Shown: piece after piece, positions 49,738 through 57,644 of the stretch | How the letters are laid out: each line of letters opens with the position of its first letter | How positions within the stretch are numbered: position 1 is the stretch's first letter | From: an uncultured Corynebacterium sp. | Lineage (GTDB): Bacteria > Actinomycetota > Actinomycetes > Mycobacteriales > Mycobacteriaceae | Direction of reading: 5' to 3' | NCBI RefSeq assembly: GCF_946998835.1 | Contig: NZ_CAMQAZ010000016.1 | Coordinates: 1-59,519, forward strand | DNA: 59,519 nucleotides | Notes under the pieces: model-generated | Seen by the model: the letters and a program-made list of their open reading frames with translations, nothing else | Told to the model about the DNA's origin: nothing | Database searches by the model: none | Position numbers and translations under genes: made by a program

Positions 49738-49893
49738 TTATCTTCTTGCGAGCTCGTACTTGACGGGTTTGCCGTCGACACTAATGAGATGACGTGACGT
49801 TGCTCGCGGACTTAGGCGAGCCACCACCACTGTGCGCCGCTTGGCGCGGGTGTGTTCATCAGGGGTGTCATCATGGAAATGACAATAACCCAT
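49738..49893 (-). CDS. Possible small upstream ORF (51 aa) in trpB leader
   Basis: From ATG 49893 the frame encodes MGYCHFHDDTPDEHTRAKRR and ends with KPVKYELARR, about 100 nt before trpB. AGGGA lies 4 nt upstream of the ATG. It has no Trp codons, so it is not a classical trp leader peptide. Family unknown; it may be chance. Confidence 0.25.
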   Translation of the reverse strand: MGYCHFHDDTPDEHTRAKRRTVVVARLSPRATSRHLISVDGKPVKYELARR

Positions 49894-50061
49894 GGTTTCC
49901 CTAGCGGCCAAAGCGGGGTAGGGCATGGGGGCGAGGTTGGGCACAGGTTGCTTACAGAAGCGTCTCAACTGTGTCTAGGGCGTAAGGCGGTTCCCCTATA
50001 AGTCGGGTACTGCCTGAGGGGAATTTCCACGATTTCTCTCGACACCACTGGCTGCGGGGAC

Positions 50062-50067
50062 TAACGT
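50062..50067 (+). promoter_or_regulatory. -10 element near the ktrB start
   Basis: TAACGT ends 4 nt before ATG 50072 and 7 nt before GTG 50075. If the transcript is leaderless, the second codon's GTG is the true start. Confidence 0.35.
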
Positions 50068-50071
50068 TCCG

Positions 50072-51502
50072 ATGGTGATTACGCTGTCGCGGCAGCACGC
50101 CAAGTCACGCCGGGGAGTTCGTCCCACGACGCTGGTGGTGTGGTGTTATGCCGCCCTCATAACCGTTGGCACGGTTTTGTTAATGCTGCCGATTTCGGCC
50201 GCCGATAGGAATCCCGAGGGGCAGTGCGCCCCGAGCCCCGGGAATCTGTGCCTGCCCACGGCGCTATCCGATGCGCTGTTCACAGCCACCTCGGCAACAA
50301 GCCTGACGGGCCTGATTACCGTGGATACGGCCACTCACTGGTCAACCTTCGGCAAGGTCGTCATCATGCTGTTGATTCAGCTGGGTGGTCTCGGATTCAT
50401 GACCTTGGCTTCACTCTTTGGTCTCTTCGTAGCAGGACGGCTCGGCCTTAACCGTCGCGCGGGTGCGCGCGTCGAAGGTCGCGGTATGGACATGGGGGAA
50501 ATCTCATGGGTTGTCCGTGCTGCTGTCAGCTTCACTCTGCTGGTGGAGTTCGTTGTAGCAGTGGTACTAACGCTGCGGTTCCACTTCGGTTATGAGTACG
50601 GCTGGGGGAGAGCTGCCTGGGAGGGCGTGTTCCATGCCATCTCCGGCTTCAACAATGCCGGGTTTGCTCTGTACACCGACAACGTCATTGGTTTTCGCAG
50701 CGATGCCTGGGTGCTCTTGCCGCTGGCCTTCGCTCTAATCATTGGTGGTTTGGGCTTTCCTGTTTTGCTTGAGATCTGGCGGCACGTCAAAGCGTGGTTC
50801 AGCGTTCGCACCCGTGGACAGCTGCCGAAGCGCTGGTCGCTAACCTCTCGCTTCACCATTAAAGGCACCATCTTGCTCATTGCCTTGGGCACGCTCATGG
50901 TGGCATTCGGCGAGTGGTCCAATGCCATGACTGGACTCTCCGCAGGGGAGAAGTTATTAAACGCATTCTTTGCCGGTGTCAGCCCGCGAACGGCTGGTTT
51001 CAATGCGCTCGATTATGCAGATTTCCACCCATCGACACTGCTGGGCACCGACTTCCTCATGTTCATTGGTGGCGGCACCGGCGGCACTGCAGGTGGCGTG
51101 AAAATCACTACGTCGGCAGTCATTCTCGCCGCCGTTCTCGCTGAGATTCGCGGTGATACCTCTGTGTCTGTGGCTCGGCGGCGCCTCAACCCCAAAGTGC
51201 TGCGCCAGGCGCTCGTCGTCCTCGCGTTCGGTATTGGCCAGGTTTTCCTGGCAGTAATCGCAGTCAGTTTCTTGGCGCCACAGTTTTCTACTGACCAAAT
51301 CCTTTTTGAAGTGGTCAGTGCCTTTGCCACGGTAGGCCTGTCCACCGGCATCACCGCTGACCTGCCCGTGGCGGCACAGGCAATCTTCATCGTGCTGATG
51401 TTCACCGGTCGTGTTGGCCCCATCGCCTTGGCGACGGCCCTAGCCGCTCGCCCACGCCAGCGCGTCTACGAATATCCGGAAGAAAGGCCCTTCATTGGCT
51501 AA
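50072..51502 (+). CDS. Potassium transporter membrane subunit, KtrB/TrkH type
   Basis: Membrane subunit of a K+ uptake system (476 aa, about ten helices in four M1-P-M2 units). The four filter regions are SATSLTGL, ISGFNNAGF, SPRTAGFN and SAFATVGLS, each keeping the key Gly. The intramembrane gate loop is GGGTGGTAGGVKITT. The length is that of KtrB rather than the longer TrkH. It overlaps the next gene (RCK subunit) by 8 bp, so both are made together. GTG 50075 may be the real start. Confidence 0.9.
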   Translation: MVITLSRQHAKSRRGVRPTTLVVWCYAALITVGTVLLMLPISAADRNPEGQCAPSPGNLCLPTALSDALFTATSATSLTGLITVDTATHWSTFGKVVIMLLIQLGGLGFMTLASLFGLFVAGRLGLNRRAGARVEGRGMDMGEISWVVRAAVSFTLLVEFVVAVVLTLRFHFGYEYGWGRAAWEGVFHAISGFNNAGFALYTDNVIGFRSDAWVLLPLAFALIIGGLGFPVLLEIWRHVKAWFSVRTRGQLPKRWSLTSRFTIKGTILLIALGTLMVAFGEWSNAMTGLSAGEKLLNAFFAGVSPRTAGFNALDYADFHPSTLLGTDFLMFIGGGTGGTAGGVKITTSAVILAAVLAEIRGDTSVSVARRRLNPKVLRQALVVLAFGIGQVFLAVIAVSFLAPQFSTDQILFEVVSAFATVGLSTGITADLPVAAQAIFIVLMFTGRVGPIALATALAARPRQRVYEYPEERPFIG

Positions 51503-52196
51503 CTCAACATTCAACCCGTTTGCAGGTTTCGCGGAGCATTTCTCCAAACAGGCCAGCTCGTCGCCAGTTGTCATTCTCGGGATGGGGCGTTTCGGCCAGG
51601 CCCTCGGCGAGGAGCTGGTCGCTGGCGGTATCGAGGTTCTGTGTGTCGATCACCGCGAGAAGGTAGTGCAGGAGCTGTCCTCAACTTTCGACCACGTGGT
51701 CGCCGCCGACACCACCATGCCGGAGGTCCTCAAGCAGCTCGGCGTTGATGAGGCCGAACGCGTGGTGATTGCCATTGGCAGTGACATCGAGGCATCGCTG
51801 TTGACCGCATCTGCGCTGGTAGACATGGGCGTACCCATGATTTGGGCAAAGGCCGATAACCAGGCCCACGCTAAAATTCTGGGTCAAATTGGTGTGCACC
51901 ATGTCATCCGTCCGGAGGCCGACACCGGTCGTCGTATTGCGCACCTCATCGGCGGCAAGGTCCAGGACTTCCTGGAGTTCGATCGCGACTACGCTGTCGG
52001 CAAGGTCGCGCCACCGCTTCACTGCCTGGATAAGACCGTCGCGGAAATCAATCAGAGCGCACCAATTACCGTTGTCGCCGTGCAAAAGCGCGGTCAGCGC
52101 TTCCGCCCTGCGCTTGCCGACGACCGTATTACCGCAGGTGACCTCCTGATTGTCTCGGGCGCCATTCGACAGTTGGAGACATTCGCCGGGGAGTAG
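51495..52196 (+). CDS. Potassium uptake regulatory subunit, KtrA/TrkA type (RCK)
   Basis: Cytosolic RCK protein of 233 aa that gates the membrane subunit. The Rossmann RCK_N begins VVILGMGRFGQALGEELVAGGIEVLCVDH (NAD/ADP/ATP site GxGxxG), and the RCK_C domain is at about 150-233 (DRDYAVGKVAPPLHCLDKTVAEI). The start codon is TTG 51495, with GAAAGG 7 nt upstream inside the ktrB end; no nearby ATG fits. RCK_C domains of this type may bind c-di-AMP; the synthase gene disA is missing from its usual place in this window. Confidence 0.9.
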   Translation: MANSTFNPFAGFAEHFSKQASSSPVVILGMGRFGQALGEELVAGGIEVLCVDHREKVVQELSSTFDHVVAADTTMPEVLKQLGVDEAERVVIAIGSDIEASLLTASALVDMGVPMIWAKADNQAHAKILGQIGVHHVIRPEADTGRRIAHLIGGKVQDFLEFDRDYAVGKVAPPLHCLDKTVAEINQSAPITVVAVQKRGQRFRPALADDRITAGDLLIVSGAIRQLETFAGE

Positions 52197-52531
52197 GGGC
52201 AAGCGGTGGAGTCCGCGCACGCGGGGCCCGCCGCGATGGGAAATCAACAACCAACAGTGTGGAAGGTGCAGCGTGGAAAGGCGGGGTCTACGCCCCGCTC
52301 AACGGGCTGCAAATGTGAAACTGTGTGAGTTTATAGCACTTTCAAGCCATTTTTCTGGCCATTTTTGCTATAAGCGGGGTCAGTAACTCGCATCGTCCCA
52401 CCGCCGCCAGCCATAAACGCAGTCACTAACTCGCATTGGGGGCTAAGTAGGGCCGAGCAGCAAATGGCGCCCACCCGGCGACCCAGCGACACGCCGAGCA
52501 GACACACATTTTGCTACTTGACCCAGGAAAC
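52197..52531. other. 335-bp gap with several repeats, no gene
   Basis: Between convergent ktrA and thiE. GCGGGG-N6-CCCCGC (about 52290-52308) may terminate ktrA. TTATAGC (52331-52337) and GCTATAA (52367-52373) form a perfect dyad enclosing two copies of GCCATTTTT. TAACTCGCAT occurs at 52384-52393 and 52437-52446. No coding frame is supported. Confidence 0.45.
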
Positions 52532-53287
52532 TCAGCGACCGCCCGCAACCACAGCGCGCAGGGCACGCGCTGCCTCTTCCGGATTCGCCGCCTCAGTCAG
52601 CGCGCGAACCACCACAATGCGTTCCGCACCAGCGCCGATAACTTCGCCGGCGGTCTCGGCATTGATACCACCGATTGCCCACCATGGCTTGACCGGGTCG
52701 CCAGCGCCGCGGTCGTGTGGACGCACAATATCGGCCACGGAATCCTGGTGTGATTCCGCCGAGCCCTGCGCGCGCACTCGCCGCACGAGTGCAGCAGCCT
52801 CTCGGACCATGTCGACTCCGACAGGCTGGCGGTCGGGCTTCGTCGGGGTGGCATACACCGGGCCGATTACCGCGTAATCGATGCCATCGTCGGCAAGCGA
52901 GGCGGCGAACATGTCCAGATTGCGGTTGGACCGGCCGATGAGGACCTCGGGGCCAACGATCTGGCGTGCCTGCTCGGTCGTGAGGTCTTCCTGTCCCACA
53001 TGCAGGATGTCCGCACCGGTCAGTGCGGCAATGTCTGCGCGGTCATTGACAGCGAAGAGTTTGCCGTGTTCGGCAGCGACCTCGGCGAGGACCTCTACGG
53101 CGGCAATTTCGTCGCGGGTATCGACCTTCTTGTCACGCAGCTGGATGATGTCGGTGCCGCCTTCATAACAGGCGTGCAGGAATTCGCGTAGATCACCGCG
53201 GGATGCGCGCGAGTCGGTGCAGAGGTAGAGGTGGGCGTCGGCAAGCAGGGCGCGTCGTGTTGCGCGGGTGGCAGCGGAGTCGTTCAT
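52532..53287 (-). CDS. thiE: Thiamine phosphate synthase
   Basis: Joins HMP-pyrophosphate and thiazole phosphate to thiamine phosphate (251 aa, TIM barrel). It has AHLYLCTDSR, GGTDIIQLRDKK, AVNDRADIAALTGADILHVGQEDL, YAVIGPVYATPTKP and WWAIGGINAETAGEVIGAGAERIVVVRAL. An insertion of about 20 residues (around 185-205, ESHQDSVADIVRPHDRGAG) lengthens one loop. It is divergent from the riboswitch-controlled thiazole operon, and no riboswitch is visible in front of thiE itself. Confidence 0.92.
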   Translation of the reverse strand: MNDSAATRATRRALLADAHLYLCTDSRASRGDLREFLHACYEGGTDIIQLRDKKVDTRDEIAAVEVLAEVAAEHGKLFAVNDRADIAALTGADILHVGQEDLTTEQARQIVGPEVLIGRSNRNLDMFAASLADDGIDYAVIGPVYATPTKPDRQPVGVDMVREAAALVRRVRAQGSAESHQDSVADIVRPHDRGAGDPVKPWWAIGGINAETAGEVIGAGAERIVVVRALTEAANPEEAARALRAVVAGGR

Positions 53288-53343
53288 GGCCCCATGCTAG
53301 GCGAGGTTGCGGATGCGGTGTCGTGGCTGTGAGCCGGAAGTCA

Positions 53344-53349
53344 TATGAT
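53344..53349 (+). promoter_or_regulatory. -10 element of the thiazole operon
   Basis: TATGAT precedes the riboswitch 5' arm by about 14 bp, giving a start near 53356. Confidence 0.45.
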
Positions 53350-53362
53350 GGGGGAGTACCAA

Positions 53363-53466
53363 TTTCCGCGGGAGCCGTACTCGGTATCGATGAGATGCCG
53401 CTGGCTGAGAGGGCGAAAAACGCCGACCGCTTATACCTGATGCGGGTTATGCCGCCGGAGGGAGGA
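53363..53466 (+). promoter_or_regulatory. TPP riboswitch (THI element)
   Basis: The thiamine-pyrophosphate aptamer landmarks appear in order: GGGAGCC with GGCTGAGAGG forming P2 and the CTGAGA core (53405-53410), a P3 side hairpin GGCG/CGCC, then ACCTGAT (53435-53441) and GGGTTATGCC (53444-53453), and the closing GGAGGGA. The P1 3' arm overlaps the Shine-Dalgarno sequence of thiO, so bound TPP should block translation. Confidence 0.9.
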
Positions 53467-54663
53467 ATGGCAGTGAATGCTGCCGCTGTGGGTGCTGCCT
53501 CGGCCAATGAGGGTGGCACAGGGGATACGTCGTCAAGTGTTGTTATCGCAGGCGCGGGCATTATCGGCTTAGCGACGGCATGGAGGCTCCTCCACCGGGG
53601 ATTCGAGGTGACCGTCCTCGATGACCAGCCCGTTTCCGGCGCAACGTTCGCCGCGGCCGGCATGCTGGCGCCGGTGGCCGAGGTTGTATGGGATCAGCCG
53701 ACGCTGTATCCGCTGATGGTGGAATCGGGCAAGCTCTACCGCGATTTTGCCAAGGCCATCGCTGAGGAATCGGGCCAGGATGTCGGGTATATCGAAAACT
53801 CCACGTTTGTTTGTGCGGGCGATGCCGCCGACCGGCAGACACTCAGCGAGCTCGTTGAGCTGCAGCACGACATGGGCATGAAGATCAATCGCATCACGGC
53901 TACCGAGGCGCGCCGGGCAGAACCGGCACTCGGGCCGGGCTGTGTTGGCGCGGTGGATATTCCGGGAGATCACCAGGTCAATCCCCGTCTTCTCGCAGAT
54001 GCGCTGCTGGCCATCCTGGGAGACCGCGTCATCCGCAGCCGCGCGGAAGAGGTTATCTACACCTCCGATGAAGGCCCCCGCCGCGCCATCGGACTGCGCG
54101 GTGCGGACGGCAATGACTACCTCGCCGATGAGGTCATTCTGGCCGCGGGGTTGAACACCGCTGACATCGCGGGGCTGCCTGAGAATCTGAATCTGCCACT
54201 GCGCCCGGTCTACGGGGACGTGTTGCGACTGCGTGTGCCGGAGCGCCTGCAGCCACTGGTCACCCGCACTATTCGGGGTGTGGTGCAGGGGCGACCGGTC
54301 TATATCGTTCCGCGCGCTGATGGCACCGTCGTGCTCGGCGCCACCTCCCGCGAAGATGACCTGACCGGCGTCTCCGCCGAAGGCGTCCACCAGCTACTCC
54401 GCGACGCATACAGGCTGGTACCGGGCATTCTCGACTGCGAAATCTACGAAATGACCGCGCGCGCCCGGCCAGGCTCGCCGGACGATGTCCCCATGATTGG
54501 TCGCGTGGCTCCAGGCCTGACCGTATCCACCGGCTACTTCCGCCACGGCATTCTGCTTACGGCTATCGGTTCCAATCTCACGGCCGATGTCGTCGCCGGT
54601 CGAGAAAATGACAACGACCCGGCGCTTCTTTCCGCCGTCAACCCATTCCGCTTCAGCGACTAG
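53467..54663 (+). CDS. thiO: Glycine oxidase ThiO
   Basis: FAD enzyme oxidising glycine to the imine used in thiazole synthesis (398 aa). FAD-binding GxGxxG is VVIAGAGIIGLATAWRLLHRGFEVTVLD. SGATFAAAGMLAPVAE follows, and the C-terminal part has VYIVPRADGTVVLGAT and ARPGSPDDVPMIGRV. ATG 53467 directly follows GGAGGA; GTG 53473 has the better spacing and may be used instead. Longer upstream readings run through the riboswitch and antisense to thiE and are rejected. First gene of the operon thiO-thiS-thiG-thiF. Confidence 0.9.
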   Translation: MAVNAAAVGAASANEGGTGDTSSSVVIAGAGIIGLATAWRLLHRGFEVTVLDDQPVSGATFAAAGMLAPVAEVVWDQPTLYPLMVESGKLYRDFAKAIAEESGQDVGYIENSTFVCAGDAADRQTLSELVELQHDMGMKINRITATEARRAEPALGPGCVGAVDIPGDHQVNPRLLADALLAILGDRVIRSRAEEVIYTSDEGPRRAIGLRGADGNDYLADEVILAAGLNTADIAGLPENLNLPLRPVYGDVLRLRVPERLQPLVTRTIRGVVQGRPVYIVPRADGTVVLGATSREDDLTGVSAEGVHQLLRDAYRLVPGILDCEIYEMTARARPGSPDDVPMIGRVAPGLTVSTGYFRHGILLTAIGSNLTADVVAGRENDNDPALLSAVNPFRFSD

Positions 54664-54676
54664 AGGAGGCTCGTTT

Positions 54677-54910
54677 ATGTCCACCACAACACTCAATGGC
54701 GAAGGCTACACACCGGATGAGGGGGAGATGGTCGCAGATCTCGTCGCAAAGCACACTGGGCACGCGCTTAACGACGACGGCACTGCCGCGGACGGTACCC
54801 GCCTGGGGATTGCAGTGGCCGTGAATGGCGTGGTGATTCCGCGTGCCAAGTGGGCGACCACGCCCGTGGCAGGTGCAATCGACATCGTGACAGCAGTTCA
54901 GGGAGGCTAG
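54677..54910 (+). CDS. thiS: Sulfur carrier protein ThiS
   Basis: Ubiquitin-like sulfur carrier for thiazole synthesis (77 aa). It ends in the required Gly-Gly (IVTAVQGG), which ThiF adenylates and converts to thiocarboxylate. The conserved stretch is GIAVAVNGVVIPRAKWATTP. AGGAGG lies 8 nt before the ATG and the gene begins 13 nt after thiO. The middle has an extra ~10 residues (HALNDDGTAADGTR) compared with short ThiS proteins. Confidence 0.92.
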   Translation: MSTTTLNGEGYTPDEGEMVADLVAKHTGHALNDDGTAADGTRLGIAVAVNGVVIPRAKWATTPVAGAIDIVTAVQGG

Positions 54911-54912
54911 AG

Positions 54913-55767
54913 ATGACTGGGAAATCCGCACAAGCACATATGTCCGCACAAGGAAACGAAACCGCGCGCGAACCACTGCGCATTGGCGGGCTGGAGCTGA
55001 ACTCCCGCCTGATTATGGGAACCGGCGGCGCGACCAGCATGGATACGCTGGAGCGCGCACTGGTGGCCTCGGGCACCGAACTGACGACGGTGGCGATGCG
55101 CCGCTTTACTCCCGGCACGAAGCAGAACGTTTTTGAGATTCTGCAGCGCAACAACATCGTGGCACTGCCGAATACCGCGGGGTGCTATACCGCTCGTGAC
55201 GCGGTGCTGACTGCGCAGTTGGCCCGCGAGGCGCTGGAGACCAATCTGCTCAAACTCGAAGTCATCGCGGATGAGGACACGCTGCTGCCAGATCCCGTCG
55301 AGCTGGTCAACGCTGCGGAGCAGCTGGTGGCTGACGACTTTGTCGTTTTCGCCTACACCAATGACGATCCGGCGCTGGCCAAGCGACTGGAAGATCTGGG
55401 CTGCGCAGCGGTCATGCCGGCGGGCTCGCCCATTGGCACTGGCCTGGGCATTCTCAATCCGCACAACATCGAGCTGATTGTGGACCGCGCGAATGTGCCC
55501 ATCATCCTCGACGCGGGCATCGGTACCGCGTCCGAGGCAGCACAGGCGATGGAGCTTGGCTGCGATGCAGTGCTGCTGGCCTCCGCTGTGACCCGTGCAC
55601 ACGATCCGGTGGGCATGGCAATGGCGATGCGCTTCGGCGTTGAAGCGGGTCTCACAGCTCGCGAGTCGGGCCGCATCCCGCGGCGTCGGCTGGCCCAGGC
55701 GAGCTCGTCGTTTGAGGGAATCATCACCGAGCGCATCAGCGGCGCACGTGAGCAGGACTCCCTGTAA
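54913..55767 (+). CDS. thiG: Thiazole synthase ThiG
   Basis: Forms the thiazole phosphate ring from deoxyxylulose phosphate, dehydroglycine and ThiS thiocarboxylate (284 aa, TIM barrel). It has LIMGTGGATSMDTLERAL, the Schiff-base lysine in TNLLKLEVIADE, AGSPIGTGLGI and VPIILDAGIGTASEAAQAMELGCDAVLLASAV. ATG 54913 follows GGGAGG, 2 nt after the thiS stop. About 30 N-terminal residues precede the core. Its stop overlaps the thiF ATG by one base (TAATG). Confidence 0.93.
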   Translation: MTGKSAQAHMSAQGNETAREPLRIGGLELNSRLIMGTGGATSMDTLERALVASGTELTTVAMRRFTPGTKQNVFEILQRNNIVALPNTAGCYTARDAVLTAQLAREALETNLLKLEVIADEDTLLPDPVELVNAAEQLVADDFVVFAYTNDDPALAKRLEDLGCAAVMPAGSPIGTGLGILNPHNIELIVDRANVPIILDAGIGTASEAAQAMELGCDAVLLASAVTRAHDPVGMAMAMRFGVEAGLTARESGRIPRRRLAQASSSFEGIITERISGAREQDSL

Positions 55768-56975
55768 TGGCGGAGCGCGGCGTCAGTCTTTCGGATCGCG
55801 ACCTGCGCCGGTACGCGCGGCACCTAACACTGCCGGGCTTCGGCGCTGAGGGGCAGCGCATTTTGAGGGCCTCCCGCGTCCTCGTCATCGGCGCTGGTGG
55901 GCTGGGTTCTCCCGCGCTGCTGTACCTGGCCGGTGCTGGGGTCGGGCACATCACCATCATCGATGATGACGTGGTCGACGAGTCGAACCTGCAGCGCCAG
56001 GTCATTCACCGCGAGTCCGACATCGGTCGTCCGAAGGCCGAGTCCGCCGCCGATGCTGTTCGGCGCCTCGATTCCGAGGCATCAGTAACCGCTATTGTCG
56101 GAAAGTTGAGCGTCGACAATGCCGAGGAACTCTTCGCCACCCACGATGTGGTGCTCGATGGTGCGGACAATTTTGCCACGCGCTATCTATCTTCCGATAC
56201 CGCGGAACTGACCGGAACGCCACTGGTCTGGGCCACAATCCTGCAGTTCGCAGGACAACTGTCCGTCTTCTGGCCGGGCCGCGGCCCCATGCTTCGCGAT
56301 CTCTACCCCGACATCCCCGACCCCGGCTCCGTGCCGTCGTGCGCCGCAGGCGGAGTTCTCGGTGCCATGGTCGGACAAATCGGCTCCATGATGGTCGTCG
56401 AAGCAATCAAGGTGCTCACTGGGGTAGGCAAGGTCGCTGTGGGCAAGCTCGTGCTTATCGACGCCCTGGAGGCAACCACCCGCACCCTGTCCTTTGCCGC
56501 CGACCCGGAGCGCGAGCCCGTTTCCGACCTGACCGAGATTGCGCAGGTGTGTGCAGCATCGTGGTCGGAAGATGAAGACGATTCGGAACAGAGTGCGCGC
56601 AGCGTTGGTCCCAATGCGGCACGCGGGCTCATTGCCGAAGGGGTGCCGCTGATTGATGTGCGCGAGCCCGAAGAGTATGCAGAGGCGGCCATTGACGGAT
56701 CGGTGCTTGTGCCCCTCGGTGAGATTCGCAGCCGCGGTTGGGCTGCGGTGAATGAGGCACTTGCACAGGCTGGTGGAGTGGCCGGCGGAGCGGACGGTGC
56801 AGCAAGTGAGGCAGAGCGAGTCATCATCCACTGCCACTCGGGGGCGCGCTCGCAACAGGCGATTGAACTGCTGAACAGTGAGAACGCTGGCAGTGGAGCT
56901 ACCCCCGTGCTCATCAACCTCGCAGGTGGCATTGTGGCCTGGCATGCTGCGGGGCTGGATGTCACCGAGGCCTGA
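55767..56975 (+). CDS. thiF: ThiF/MoeB-type adenylyltransferase with rhodanese domain
   Basis: E1-like enzyme activating ThiS (402 aa). The adenylation domain has RYARHLTLPGFGAEGQ, the nucleotide loop VIGAGGLGSPALLYLAGAGVG, DDDVVDESNLQRQVIH and DGADNFATRYL, and the Cys in VPSCAAGGVLGAMVG. The usual two CxxC zinc pairs are not seen. A C-terminal rhodanese domain (about 285-400) carries the active-site loop IIHCHSGARSQQAIELL and could supply the sulfur, as in MoeZ. An Ala/Gly-rich loop (AQAGGVAGGADGAASEAE) is inserted before the active site. Confidence 0.88.
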   Translation: MAERGVSLSDRDLRRYARHLTLPGFGAEGQRILRASRVLVIGAGGLGSPALLYLAGAGVGHITIIDDDVVDESNLQRQVIHRESDIGRPKAESAADAVRRLDSEASVTAIVGKLSVDNAEELFATHDVVLDGADNFATRYLSSDTAELTGTPLVWATILQFAGQLSVFWPGRGPMLRDLYPDIPDPGSVPSCAAGGVLGAMVGQIGSMMVVEAIKVLTGVGKVAVGKLVLIDALEATTRTLSFAADPEREPVSDLTEIAQVCAASWSEDEDDSEQSARSVGPNAARGLIAEGVPLIDVREPEEYAEAAIDGSVLVPLGEIRSRGWAAVNEALAQAGGVAGGADGAASEAERVIIHCHSGARSQQAIELLNSENAGSGATPVLINLAGGIVAWHAAGLDVTEA

Positions 56976-56990
56976 TTGGTTATTGCAAGC

Positions 56991-57027
56991 TAGCCCATCA
57001 TGAGCCCGTTATTAGCCCGTCATGAGC
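56991..57027. repeat. Direct repeat at a gene end, 22-bp period
   Basis: TAGCCCATCATGAGC (56991-57005) and TAGCCCGTCATGAGC (57013-57027) differ at one base. The second copy contains the stop of the small membrane protein gene; the first repeats its last codons. Confidence 0.7.
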
Positions 57028-57374
57028 AGGACCACGATAACCGGGAAAATTAAAGCCGGAATCTGCAGCGCATGAATCTGGCGGCCACGTCGCTTTCTAG
57101 CTTCTTCGGCCGATTCCTTGCACCGCGCTCCGATGATGAAATTAATCGGGATGAAAACAAATGAGCAGAGAAATGCGCCGATAAACAGGAAGATGGCGCT
57201 AAAGCCGAAGAAGTAGGATTCATCCCCACCTGTGCCATCAGCGGTAACAATGAAAATCAGGCCGAGGACCCAGGCGCCCAGCAGCATGAAACTGAAAATA
57301 AAAGCTAGCGTTTCATCTGACTGCATCGGGGTGGAATTACTTTTCAATGTGGTATCTACCGGCTGTTGGTCCAT
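57012..57374 (-). CDS. Small membrane protein, unknown
   Basis: A 120-aa protein with three hydrophobic helices (about 23-45, 56-80 and 100-118): FIFSFMLLGAWVLGLIFIV, YFFGFSAIFLFIGAFLCSFVFIP and ALQIPALIFPVIVVLLM. A basic loop (ARCKESAEEARKRRGRQ) stands before the last one. ATG 57374 has AGGAAA 5 nt upstream; an earlier start at 57458 is not supported. I recognise no family. It converges with thiF and is divergent from the BCCT transporter gene. Confidence 0.65.
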   Translation of the reverse strand: MDQQPVDTTLKSNSTPMQSDETLAFIFSFMLLGAWVLGLIFIVTADGTGGDESYFFGFSAIFLFIGAFLCSFVFIPINFIIGARCKESAEEARKRRGRQIHALQIPALIFPVIVVLLMTG

Positions 57375-57644
57375 CGTATTTCCTGTTCTGTCAGGCAACC
57401 TGGAAAGGCAAGCGGTGGAAAATTTCGGTGAGGGATAAAGACTAAGTTTAGGCCGCAAAACTAGATCCGTCGAAAAGCGGAAGTGAAAGCGTGATGAAGA
57501 CCTATTGCGTGGCGAAAATGCTCAAGACTGTCGAAACAGTGAACGCCCTTCTGTAACGTAAGTAGACGTCTTGGGAGGGAAAACTCCTGGGCTGCCCCGT
57601 GACTGGGGCAGATGGTCTAGAAGTGAAAGGCGCTGACCCCGACA

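Larger units (their letters stand above)
49637..50071. other. 435-bp control region between trpB and ktrB
   Basis: It contains the trpB leader with tandem repeat and hairpin, a possible 51-codon upstream ORF on the - strand, and the ktrB promoter region. Nothing else is recognised. Confidence 0.4.

Noticed and set aside
53203..53466. N-terminal extension of thiO reading through the upstream region
   Set aside because: It would run antisense to thiE and through the TPP riboswitch; family length and the ribosome site place the start at 53467-53473.
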